Below are positions 8,785 through 15,957 of a DNA stretch of 64,000 bases, in pieces (the stretch's first letter is position 1; each line of letters begins with the position of its first letter). Location: contig NZ_JAKEVY010000001.1 of the NCBI RefSeq assembly GCF_021491375.1, positions 434,001 through 498,000 on the forward strand, given 5' to 3'. The notes under the pieces were generated by a model, which was given only the letters and a program-made list of their open reading frames with translations, had not been told where the DNA came from and did no database searches. The position numbers and the translations under genes are program-made. This DNA comes from Flavihumibacter fluminis. Lineage in GTDB: Bacteria; Bacteroidota; Bacteroidia; Chitinophagales; Chitinophagaceae.

Positions 8785-9684
8785 ATGACTTTATCCATTG
8801 ATACCGACCTCGTTACAATTGATAAAATCCAACTGTTTGCTGATCAGCAGGTGGAAACGGATATGCTGCGACTTGACAAAATCCACCCGCAAATCAGTGG
8901 TAACAAGTGGTTTAAGTTGAAATATTACCTTGAACAGGCTGTCCTGGAAAACCGTTCGGGCCTGATCAGTTTGGGTGGCCCCTGGTCTAACCATTTGCTG
9001 GCAGTGGCCGCCGCTGCCCGGGAAACTGGTCTAAAAAGCATTGGTATTATTCGGGGCGAAGCCCCTGCTCAACCTAGCGAAACCTTAGAAGAGCTAAAGT
9101 CCCTGGGCATGGAACTGGTTTTTGTTAGCCGGACTGCTTACCGGAACCGGGTCCAATTAGTAACTGACCTGAATACCAACTATCCTGATTATTTGGTTGT
9201 GGATGCGGGTGGTGAGGGTCCCACCGGTGCAAAAGGAGCAGCAGAAATACTTAGCTATGTTCCCGACCAGGATAGGTATACGCATATATTCTGTGCAGTT
9301 GGCACCGGAACGATGCTGGCAGGAATAGCCCTGGCAGCCGGAAAAGAACAACATGTGATCGGAATTTGCAGCCTTAAGGAGAAGGAAGAACAAACAGCTT
9401 CGATCCTGCAATGGTTTCCAACATTAGAAGACAGATTTGAAATTAATACAGCCTTTCATTTTGGGGGATTTGCGCGCCACACTGCTGAACTAACGGATTT
9501 TATGAACCTGTTCTACCGACAAACCGGTGTACCTACAGATATTGTATACACAGCAAAATTGTGTTATGCCTGGAAGCAGTTATATCTCGATAATTTTTTT
9601 CAACCCGGTTCGCGGGTGCTTTTAATTCACAGTGGCGGCTTACAGGGAAACCGGTCACTTGCTCCCGGTATTTTGACATTTTAA
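8785..9684 (+). CDS. PLP-dependent ACC deaminase / D-cysteine desulfhydrase family enzyme
   Basis: A 299-residue fold-type II PLP enzyme. SGNKWFKLKYYLEQA near residue 40 carries the Schiff-base lysine, LGGPWSNHLLA is the substrate-binding block, and CAVGTGTMLAGIAL is the glycine-rich phosphate loop. In this family the split between D-cysteine desulfhydrase and ACC deaminase depends on a few residues; most free-living bacterial members act on D-cysteine (pyruvate, sulfide and ammonia), which I favour. Start ATG is 40 bp from the divergent nucleotidyltransferase start, so the two share a promoter region. Single gene. Confidence 0.85.
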   Translation: MTLSIDTDLVTIDKIQLFADQQVETDMLRLDKIHPQISGNKWFKLKYYLEQAVLENRSGLISLGGPWSNHLLAVAAAARETGLKSIGIIRGEAPAQPSETLEELKSLGMELVFVSRTAYRNRVQLVTDLNTNYPDYLVVDAGGEGPTGAKGAAEILSYVPDQDRYTHIFCAVGTGTMLAGIALAAGKEQHVIGICSLKEKEEQTASILQWFPTLEDRFEINTAFHFGGFARHTAELTDFMNLFYRQTGVPTDIVYTAKLCYAWKQLYLDNFFQPGSRVLLIHSGGLQGNRSLAPGILTF

Positions 9685-9718
9685 TTGTTTTTAAAGCATG
9701 ACGACTGCCTTATATTTG
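9685..9718 (+). promoter_or_regulatory. Bacteroidota-type promoter, nearly leaderless
   Basis: TTG at 9685-9687, a 23-bp spacer and TATATTTG at 9711-9718 fit the TTG/TAnnTTTG consensus. Only 5 nt separate the -7 box from the ATG at 9724, so the transcript should start at or next to the start codon. Confidence 0.55.
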
Positions 9719-9723
9719 TTCCG

Positions 9724-10638
9724 ATGATGCATCCACAACGCTTATTATTCCGGCTTTGTCCGACTCTACTATTACTTTTCATTTCATTGGCCGGGAGCGC
9801 ACAGGATACCCTGCCAGCTTTTTCGGCAGAGATCAAATCAAAAAACAGGATCATCATCAGTTGGACCAATCCCTACGGAACTAAAATAAAGCAGCTTAGC
9901 ATCCAGCGTTCCAGGGACAGTAGCAGATTGTTCAAAACCATCATCAGTATACCGGATCCAACAGTTTTAAAAAACGGATTTGTAGACCAGAATTTACCTG
10001 ATACCAATTTTTATTACCGGGTTTATATTATGCTGGATGGTGGCGATTATGCTTTCAGTCAGGTTCGAAAAGCCCGGAGCTTACCTCCTCCTCCAAAACA
10101 CGAACCGGTTACCCGAAAGCCGGAACCTCCTGCAAAAGTGGAACCAATAAAGCAGGAGCCGGTGCAAAAACCCAAACCGGTTGAACCGGAAAAACCTAAA
10201 CTTCCCCTACCTCAACCTGAAAAATATCTCGTAATCAAAAAAGGAGATGAAATTGTAGGTGAACTCAACGAACGATTCCTGCAAAGATTTCGGGATTCCG
10301 TGAGTATGCGAACCAAAGACACCATTCTGTTAACCAGCAGAGATACGCTATTGATTAAGCCCTTTCAGCCCAAAGAAGTTTACGGTGTTTCTAAATATGT
10401 GTTCATTGATAAAGCCGGACTGGTTCATATTGAATTACCCTGGTATGCCAGAAGAAAATATATTGTAAAGTTTTTTGAAGAAGACCGCTCCCCTCTTTTT
10501 GAAATTAAAGAGGTACGGGATGCGGTACTCCTGCTGGACAAAGCTAATTTTATGCAGGCTGGCTGGTATCTTTTTGAAATCTATGAAGACGGAAAACTGC
10601 TGGAGAAAAACAAATTGTTTGTTGGAAAAGATTTCTGA
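9724..10638 (+). CDS. Secreted hypothetical protein with proline/lysine-rich linker
   Basis: A 304-residue exported protein of unknown function. The ATG at 9724 starts a clear signal peptide (MMHPQRLLFRLC then a leucine-rich core, cleavage near AGSAQD). Residues about 30-120 look like a fibronectin III-type beta domain (IISWTNPYGTKIKQLSIQRS, FYYRVYIMLDGGDYAFSQ). A Pro/Lys/Glu-rich linker with repeated KPEP/VEPIKQEP units spans about 125-170. The C-terminal half is a second, unrecognised domain, beta-rich in appearance. The linker resembles those crossing the peptidoglycan or periplasm. The gene ends 2 bp before the convergent lipB stop. Confidence 0.75.
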   Translation: MMHPQRLLFRLCPTLLLLFISLAGSAQDTLPAFSAEIKSKNRIIISWTNPYGTKIKQLSIQRSRDSSRLFKTIISIPDPTVLKNGFVDQNLPDTNFYYRVYIMLDGGDYAFSQVRKARSLPPPPKHEPVTRKPEPPAKVEPIKQEPVQKPKPVEPEKPKLPLPQPEKYLVIKKGDEIVGELNERFLQRFRDSVSMRTKDTILLTSRDTLLIKPFQPKEVYGVSKYVFIDKAGLVHIELPWYARRKYIVKFFEEDRSPLFEIKEVRDAVLLLDKANFMQAGWYLFEIYEDGKLLEKNKLFVGKDF

Positions 10639-10640
10639 GT

Positions 10641-11342
10641 TCAGAAAGTAGGCCAATTCCTGTTTGCTTCCAGTTGAAATACCTCTTCAAATTCCCCGAT
10701 GAGTACCTGTTTCACTTCCTCCATATCCAGTTTCTTACCCAACTCCTTTTCCAAAGAGGTAACAGACTTCTGACGAATCCCGCAAGGGATAATCATATCA
10801 AAATAAGAAAGATCCGTATTCACATTAAAGGCAAAGCCATGCATGGTAACCCATCTGCTGCAACGAACCCCCATGGCGCAGATCTTTCTCTCCTGTCCCG
10901 ATATGGATGGATCTAACCATACACCTGTTTCACCCGAAGAGCGCTCTCCCTTTAATCCATAATGGGCCATCGTGCGAATGATTACTTCTTCCAGGTTCCG
11001 AAGGTATTTGCCAATATCCGTGTAAATTTTCTCAAGGTCAAGTATGGGATAACCAACTATTTGTCCGGGACCATGATAAGTAATATCCCCTCCCCGGTTG
11101 GTTTTAAAGAATTCAATTCCTTTCTGTATTCGGGTAGCATCATCAATCAGGACATGTTCCATCAGGCCACTTTTACCTAGTGTATAAACCGGAGGATGTT
11201 CTACCAGCAGGAAATAATGCCGGGTGGCATCCGGATTACCTGAAGCTTTCAGGGCCAGGTTCTCCTGCAGGAGTTTTTCCTGGTAATCCCAGGCGGGTTG
11301 ATAAGACATGTTACCTAAATCACGAAGGAAGAATGGCTGCAT
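10641..11342 (-). CDS. lipB: Octanoyl-[acyl-carrier-protein]:protein N-octanoyltransferase
   Basis: LipB moves octanoate from acyl carrier protein onto the lipoyl domains of 2-oxoacid dehydrogenases and GcvH, the first step of lipoate synthesis. The 233-residue form from the ATG at 11342 (MQPFFLRDLG) is normal in length. Diagnostic blocks: HPPVYTLGKSG at 49-59, RGGDITYHGPGQ at 83-94, the lysine in KICAMGVRC and IIPCGI, whose Cys is the acyl-thioester nucleophile. lipA is not in the window. It is a single gene, divergent from rluD, with a promoter box only 4 nt before the start. Confidence 0.95.
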   Translation of the reverse strand: MQPFFLRDLGNMSYQPAWDYQEKLLQENLALKASGNPDATRHYFLLVEHPPVYTLGKSGLMEHVLIDDATRIQKGIEFFKTNRGGDITYHGPGQIVGYPILDLEKIYTDIGKYLRNLEEVIIRTMAHYGLKGERSSGETGVWLDPSISGQERKICAMGVRCSRWVTMHGFAFNVNTDLSYFDMIIPCGIRQKSVTSLEKELGKKLDMEEVKQVLIGEFEEVFQLEANRNWPTF

Positions 11343-11346
11343 TTTG

Positions 11347-11354
11347 CAAATGTA
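11347..11354 (-). promoter_or_regulatory. -7 box of lipB, leaderless arrangement
   Basis: On the minus strand this reads TACATTTG, a full match to TAnnTTTG, followed by CAAA and then the lipB ATG. No good -33 TTG is present at 17-23 bp. Confidence 0.5.
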
Positions 11355-11376
11355 CAACGGACTGCAGCGGGAATTG

Positions 11377-11384
11377 TATTTTTG
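11377..11384 (+). promoter_or_regulatory. -7 box of rluD
   Basis: TATTTTTG matches TAnnTTTG and lies 15 nt before the ATG at 11400. It is opposite to and about 25 bp from the lipB box, so the two divergent promoters overlap back to back. Confidence 0.45.
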
Positions 11385-11399
11385 CGAAAATTTGAGCAC

Positions 11400-12476
11400 A
11401 TGGCGATGGATCCGGCAGAAGATGAACTGGAAGACCAGGCGGAAAGTTCTGACGAGTTATATGAACAGCATTTCCTGAAAATAGACGGAGGACAGGAACC
11501 TTTACGGATCGATAAATTCCTGGTAGCACGTATTGAATATGCTACCCGCAATAAAGTTCAGAAAGCAATTGATGCAGGCAGGGTGTTGGTGAATGGTAAA
11601 CCTACCCAGTCCAATTATAAAATCAAACCAGGGGATGAAATCGTGGTGTATTCACACCGCGAAAAAAGAGGGGAACATATTGATCCGCAGGCCATGCCCC
11701 TGAATATTGTTTTTGAGGATCCGGATATTATGATCATCAACAAACCTGCCGGGCTTGTTGTGCATCCCGGATCAGGCAACCCCGATGGAACCCTGATCAA
11801 TGGAGTTGCCTGGTACCTGCAGCAGCAGAACCCGGGAATTACGGAAGAAAACCTGCCTCGCTTTGGACTCATCCACCGAATTGATAAAAACACCAGTGGA
11901 TTAATGGTGCTGGCCAAAACTGATACTGCTGTTACCTCACTGGCCAAACAGTTTTTCAATCACACCGTATACCGCAGGTATATTGCCCTGGTCTGGGGTG
12001 ATCCCGCCGAAGATGAGGGAACAGTAATTGCGCATATTGGCCGGCATAAACGTTTCAGAAAATTATTTGATGCCTACCCCGAAGGTGAATATGGTAAGGA
12101 TGCCATCACACATTACACCGTACTGGAACGTTTCGGTTATGTATCCCTGGTAGAATGCCGGCTTGAGACAGGAAGAACACATCAGATCAGGGTGCATATG
12201 CAGCATATCGGGCATCCCCTCTTCAATGACGATTTTTATGGTGGAGACCGAATCGTGAAAGGCACGGTTTACACCAAATACAAGCAGTTTATTGATAATT
12301 GCTTTGCAGTTTGTCCCCGGCATGCTTTACACGCCAAAAGTATCGGCTTTCAGCATCCGCGCACTGGTGAAGCCATGAAGTTTGAATCGGAACTGCCTGC
12401 AGACATGCAGGAACTGATTGAAAAATGGAGGCGGTATGTAAAATCCAAAGGAGATCTAATTTCCGAAACCAAATAA
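11400..12476 (+). CDS. rluD: 23S rRNA pseudouridine synthase, RluD type
   Basis: A 358-residue RluA-family pseudouridine synthase. An acidic N-terminal leader precedes an S4 RNA-binding domain (residues about 35-95: LRIDKFLVARIEYATRNKV, then GDEIVVYS). The catalytic block GLIHRIDKNTSGLMVLAKT places the nucleophilic Asp at 162, and RLETGRTHQIRVHMQHIGHP is the second family signature. S4 plus this active site indicates RluD-like modification of the helix 69 loop of 23S rRNA. The ATG at 11400 is used; a TTG further up is open but would overlap the promoter box. Its last 21 bp overlap the convergent secreted-protein gene. Confidence 0.92.
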   Translation: MAMDPAEDELEDQAESSDELYEQHFLKIDGGQEPLRIDKFLVARIEYATRNKVQKAIDAGRVLVNGKPTQSNYKIKPGDEIVVYSHREKRGEHIDPQAMPLNIVFEDPDIMIINKPAGLVVHPGSGNPDGTLINGVAWYLQQQNPGITEENLPRFGLIHRIDKNTSGLMVLAKTDTAVTSLAKQFFNHTVYRRYIALVWGDPAEDEGTVIAHIGRHKRFRKLFDAYPEGEYGKDAITHYTVLERFGYVSLVECRLETGRTHQIRVHMQHIGHPLFNDDFYGGDRIVKGTVYTKYKQFIDNCFAVCPRHALHAKSIGFQHPRTGEAMKFESELPADMQELIEKWRRYVKSKGDLISETK

Positions 12477-13403
12477 GGTGGCGGTAAAAATCCCCCGTTC
12501 TCTTTTTTTGAAAGCAACTTTCCAATCCCCGGTATAACGAAGCAGGGAGGGAACCAGCAAGTCTCCCAACCTTGTCATTTCCACTTCCATGCGCACATCA
12601 AAATCGTATACCCCTGCCCGGTAGCTAAGATCATAGCGGCGGGCGAGTATGCGCATATCCGAAGGATGAAACCAGGTATCCACCCGGTTCAGCACAATAT
12701 CAGAACGCTTTCCGGCTGGTAAGTCAGGCAAGGACGCTATACGAAACACGTATGCATTTTCGCCTTTGTAGTTTTCCATATCGAGCACAAATTCATAGAG
12801 CTCCGACATCGGTGGTTCATAAATATTGATCTTATCTCCAATAAAAGGAATACCCGGTATTTTTCTTCCCGGGTTAAAAAAAAGCATCTTTAATTGCTCC
12901 TTGTGCTTTTCCAGTCCCCGTTTATTTTTCAGACTAAGCTCTGCCTGCGATACAGAATTGTTTTCACCACAGATTTTTCCATTCGTAAAAAACAAACTGG
13001 CATACATTTCCATCGTGGTGTAGTTCCAGTCGCCATTTTTATCCTTGATATCTCCTGCTAGTTTTTCCTCCTGAACCTGCATTTCTCTACATCCATTCTC
13101 GAAACTTTGTATAGTACGACTTTGCAGGGAACCACTAACCTTTCCTTTTTTATCCATCATACGGACATCATTTAATGCCGTATAATTGATCTCCCGCAGG
13201 TTTTTAAACGCGCGGTAAAAACTGGTATCGAGCTGGATTCTACGCACAAAACCGGGCACATCCAGGTTGGATAGTACCACTACTTCTTTGAGGGTAACGA
13301 TTTTATCATCTATTGTAAGCAGGGAATCCTGGGCTCTTGCCGTAAAAGAAGAACCAAACAAAAGCAACCCAAAATACAGCAGGGAGGATAAGGATAATTT
13401 CAA
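12456..13403 (-). CDS. Secreted hypothetical protein, TTG start
   Basis: A 315-residue exported protein that I do not recognise. The first codon is TTG: there is no in-frame ATG upstream, and the next internal Met would remove the obvious signal peptide (KLSLSSLLYFGLLLF, cleavage near TARAQD). The start lies 12 bp behind def, so it is probably the last gene of the trmH-ubiA-ruvX-def operon. The mature part is mixed alpha/beta with KEVVVLSNLDVPGFVRRI near the N-terminus and a beta-rich C-terminus (DTWFHPSDMRILARRYDL). It could be an outer-membrane-associated protein of the plug-like kind, but there is no domain I can name. Confidence 0.75.
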   Translation of the reverse strand: MKLSLSSLLYFGLLLFGSSFTARAQDSLLTIDDKIVTLKEVVVLSNLDVPGFVRRIQLDTSFYRAFKNLREINYTALNDVRMMDKKGKVSGSLQSRTIQSFENGCREMQVQEEKLAGDIKDKNGDWNYTTMEMYASLFFTNGKICGENNSVSQAELSLKNKRGLEKHKEQLKMLFFNPGRKIPGIPFIGDKINIYEPPMSELYEFVLDMENYKGENAYVFRIASLPDLPAGKRSDIVLNRVDTWFHPSDMRILARRYDLSYRAGVYDFDVRMEVEMTRLGDLLVPSLLRYTGDWKVAFKKRERGIFTATLFGFGN

Positions 13404-13415
13404 GTGGATGCGATC

Positions 13416-13994
13416 TTATTTAGGAAATAACATTCTGTAATCAACCCGGATTTTTCCTTTGGAAATATCATCCAGTTTCCGTTTCAGCAAGGTCCTTTTC
13501 AGAGGCTTGATATGATCAATGAAAAGTTTTCCCTCAATATGATCATATTCATGAAGAATGACCCTTGCTGTAATTCCAGTGAAGGTTTTTTCCTGGGGTT
13601 CAAATGCATCATTCAGGTAGGTGAGGGTAACCGTTTCTTTACGCATGACATCTTCCCGAACCTTGGGTATGCTCAAACAGCCTTCATTGTAGGCCCATTC
13701 CTCTCCATCCAGGTCCTTAATTTGTGCATTGATGAAAACTTCGCGGATACCTTCATCTCCGGGGTATTCTTTCTTTTCATCTTCATCCAGGTTATGAATG
13801 ATTTGAAGACTGTCCACCACAAATAAACGAATGGGACGATTGATTTGAGGCGCAGCAAGACCTACCCCATTGCTATTGTACATGGTCTCCCACATATCCG
13901 CAATCAGTTGCTCCAGTCCCGGATACTCTTTATCAATCTCTGTGCCCACTGCCCGTAGAACCGGATGGCCATATGCTACAATAGGTAATATCAT
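13416..13994 (-). CDS. def: Peptide deformylase
   Basis: Removes the formyl group from the N-terminal Met of new proteins, using a metal held by one Cys and two His. All three family motifs are present in 192 residues: GVGLAAPQI, EGCLSIP (metal Cys) and HEYDH at 148-152 (metal His plus catalytic Glu; Tyr replaces the more common Phe or Leu). The start at 13994 (MILPIVAYGHPVLR) is the normal N-terminus. It follows ruvX by 26 bp in the same operon. The formyltransferase gene fmt is not in the window. Confidence 0.96.
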   Translation of the reverse strand: MILPIVAYGHPVLRAVGTEIDKEYPGLEQLIADMWETMYNSNGVGLAAPQINRPIRLFVVDSLQIIHNLDEDEKKEYPGDEGIREVFINAQIKDLDGEEWAYNEGCLSIPKVREDVMRKETVTLTYLNDAFEPQEKTFTGITARVILHEYDHIEGKLFIDHIKPLKRTLLKRKLDDISKGKIRVDYRMLFPK

Positions 13995-14020
13995 GAATTT
14001 TAAACGATTAGCGGGCAAAG

Positions 14021-14434
14021 TTACGAAATCCGGCCCAACCATTCCTGCAATAAGATGGTAGCTGCAATTTCATCTACCAGGGCTTTATTCTGGCGGGCTT
14101 TCTTTTTTAATCCCGATTGCAGCATGGTTTGCTTTGCCATTACGGAAGTATAGCGTTCATCTACCTTTTCAATTGGCAATTGCGGGAAGTTTTTCTGGAT
14201 TTCCTTTATGGCAGCTGCAACAAGGGGCGTTGCATGTGTTTCGGAATCATCCCAATTGCGGGGATCTCCTATGATGATACGCTCCACCTGCTCTGCCGCC
14301 AGGTATTTCTTCAGGAAGGGAATCAATTCTTTGGATTCAATGGTAGTAAGTCCGGTTGCAATGATCTGCAAAGGATCCGTGACTGCGATTCCGGTTCTTT
14401 TTCCGCCATAATCAATGGCCATTATTCTGGGCAT
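14021..14434 (-). CDS. ruvX: RuvX/YqgF family RNase H-fold nuclease
   Basis: A 137-residue protein of the YqgF family, known as a putative Holliday junction resolvase and in some bacteria as a 16S rRNA 5'-end processing nuclease. The RNase H fold shows as RIMAIDYGGKRTGIAVTD (first catalytic Asp), IIIGDP, KVDERYTSVMAKQTM (catalytic Glu) and KALVDEIAATILLQEWL (last Asp). Length is typical. It lies between ubiA (11 bp) and def (26 bp) in a leftward operon; the ruvX-def neighbourhood fits a role in ribosome maturation as well as in DNA repair. Confidence 0.93.
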   Translation of the reverse strand: MPRIMAIDYGGKRTGIAVTDPLQIIATGLTTIESKELIPFLKKYLAAEQVERIIIGDPRNWDDSETHATPLVAAAIKEIQKNFPQLPIEKVDERYTSVMAKQTMLQSGLKKKARQNKALVDEIAATILLQEWLGRIS

Positions 14435-14445
14435 GGTTATCTATT

Positions 14446-15333
14446 TTAACGGACCAGTAAATCCGCAATCACAAAAAGGGCAAATACTACACTCGCAATA
14501 CCATTGGCCGTCATGAAGGCAAGGTTTACCCTGCTGAGATCATTTGGCTTCACGATGGAATGCTGATAGATGAGCATCCCGGTAAATACCAACACCCCTA
14601 TCCAGTACCAGGCACCAAAATGTCCTTCCAAACCAGCCAGTACCACACTGGTAGTACTTAGTAAGTGAAGCAGTTCTGAAACCCTGAGCGCTTTCTTTTT
14701 TCCCAATGCTGCCGGTATAGAGTGCAACTGGTTGGAGCGATCAAATTCTTCATCCTGCAAAGCATAAATAATATCAAAGCCACTCACCCAGAAAATCACG
14801 GCAAAAGAAAACAGCACAGGCAGCCAGTCGAAGTAACCTGTAACAGCCAGGTAAGCACCAATGGGCGCGAGGGACAATCCAAGTCCCAATACCAGGTGAC
14901 AGAGTGCTGTAAAACGTTTGGTATAACTATACCCCAGCACTACGAGCAATGCAACCGGGGATAAATAAAAGCAAAGCGGATTGATAAAATAAGTAGCCGC
15001 GATAAAGAGTACTGCATTGGCAATCGTAAACCAGAGTGCCCGGTCTGCACTGATGATTCCAGCTGGAATCTCGCGGATTGCGGTCCTTGGGTTTTTTGCA
15101 TCAAACTGGCGGTCGAGGTACCGGTTGAAGGCCATCGCCGCACTTCTCGCAAAGATCATACAGGCGATTACCAGCAGAAACTTCAGAATAACCAGGCGGT
15201 AATCCTGGGTTAATAAACCAAAATACCCGGTGGAACCGGTAGCAGCCAGGAAAAAACCAATCATCGCAAAAGGCATGGCGAAGATGGTATGACTAAATTT
15301 GATCAGGCTCAGGTAATTCTTTACGGTTGACAT
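14446..15333 (-). CDS. UbiA-family polyprenyltransferase (4-hydroxybenzoate/MqnP type)
   Basis: A 295-residue integral membrane prenyltransferase with about eight helices. Both Asp-rich motifs are visible: FNRYLDRQFDAKNPRT and YALQDEEFDRSNQLHSIP, which bind the Mg-diphosphate of the polyprenyl donor. The N-terminus MSTVKNYLSLIKFSHTIFA and the IPAGIIS segment fit the UbiA-like group often called 4-hydroxybenzoate octaprenyltransferase. Bacteroidota do not make ubiquinone, so a role in menaquinone formation by the futalosine route (MqnP) is more likely; this is inference and the other mqn genes are not here. Start chosen 5 bp after the stop of the upstream methyltransferase. Confidence 0.87.
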   Translation of the reverse strand: MSTVKNYLSLIKFSHTIFAMPFAMIGFFLAATGSTGYFGLLTQDYRLVILKFLLVIACMIFARSAAMAFNRYLDRQFDAKNPRTAIREIPAGIISADRALWFTIANAVLFIAATYFINPLCFYLSPVALLVVLGYSYTKRFTALCHLVLGLGLSLAPIGAYLAVTGYFDWLPVLFSFAVIFWVSGFDIIYALQDEEFDRSNQLHSIPAALGKKKALRVSELLHLLSTTSVVLAGLEGHFGAWYWIGVLVFTGMLIYQHSIVKPNDLSRVNLAFMTANGIASVVFALFVIADLLVR

Positions 15334-15338
15334 CGATC

Positions 15339-15866
15339 TTATATTTTTTTTCGTACCAGCTCCCACAATACGATTCCTGCTGCAATGGAAACATTCAGAG
15401 AATGTTTCATCCCAAACTGGGGAATTTCGATGGATCCCTTGCACATCGGTAATACTGCTGCATCAACGCCATTTACTTCATTGCCAAAAATCAGGGCAAT
15501 TTTCTCATTGGGTTCCTGGTAAAGCTGGTTCAGGGGTATGCTGTCTGTCACCTGCTCTACCGCGAAAACCTCATAGTCCTGGTTCCGCAATTCCTCTACT
15601 GCTTCACTGGTTGTAGCATAATAACGCCAATGAACGGTTTCGGTTGCACCCAGCGCTGTTTTATGAATATCCCGGTGGGGCGGCTGCGGGGTATAACCAC
15701 AGAGATAAATAGCTTCGATCAGGAAAGCATCTGCGGTTCGGAATACACTCCCCACATTATGCATACTTCTAATATTATCCAGCACCACCACAATGGGAAT
15801 TTTCTCGGATTGTTTGAACTCATCTACTGATTTTCTTCCCAGTTCCTCCAGGCGAAGTTTACGCAT
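15339..15866 (-). CDS. TrmH/SpoU-family RNA 2'-O-methyltransferase
   Basis: A 175-residue SPOUT methyltransferase. The three family motifs are present: VLDNIRSMHNVGSVFRTADAF (motif 1, Asn and Arg), IALIFGNEVNGVD (motif 2) and IPQFGMKHSLNVSIAAGIVLWEL (motif 3, SAM-binding knot). The protein lacks the N-terminal L30e-like domain of RlmB, so the target may be a tRNA or an rRNA site; it is close in size to TrmL/TrmH-like proteins. Start ATG at 15866 lies 4 nt behind a promoter box. It is first in the operon with ubiA, ruvX and def, and divergent from mutS. Confidence 0.88.
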   Translation of the reverse strand: MRKLRLEELGRKSVDEFKQSEKIPIVVVLDNIRSMHNVGSVFRTADAFLIEAIYLCGYTPQPPHRDIHKTALGATETVHWRYYATTSEAVEELRNQDYEVFAVEQVTDSIPLNQLYQEPNEKIALIFGNEVNGVDAAVLPMCKGSIEIPQFGMKHSLNVSIAAGIVLWELVRKKI

Positions 15867-15870
15867 GCTG

Positions 15871-15878
15871 CAAATATA
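15871..15878 (-). promoter_or_regulatory. -7 box of the trmH-ubiA-ruvX-def operon, leaderless
   Basis: Reads TATATTTG on the minus strand, 4 nt before the ATG at 15866. A TTG occurs 14 bp upstream, somewhat short for a -33 box. Confidence 0.5.
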
Positions 15879-15943
15879 CAAAGATTGATTCCCAACTTTT
15901 CCCCACCGTGATTTCACCCGGAGGGGCATCTAAGGGAAGACCC

Positions 15944-15951
15944 TATATTTG
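15944..15951 (+). promoter_or_regulatory. -7 box of mutS, leaderless
   Basis: TATATTTG, a perfect TAnnTTTG, ends 6 nt before the ATG at 15958. The expected transcription start would fall on the start codon. Confidence 0.5.
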
Positions 15952-15957
15952 CTGCCT

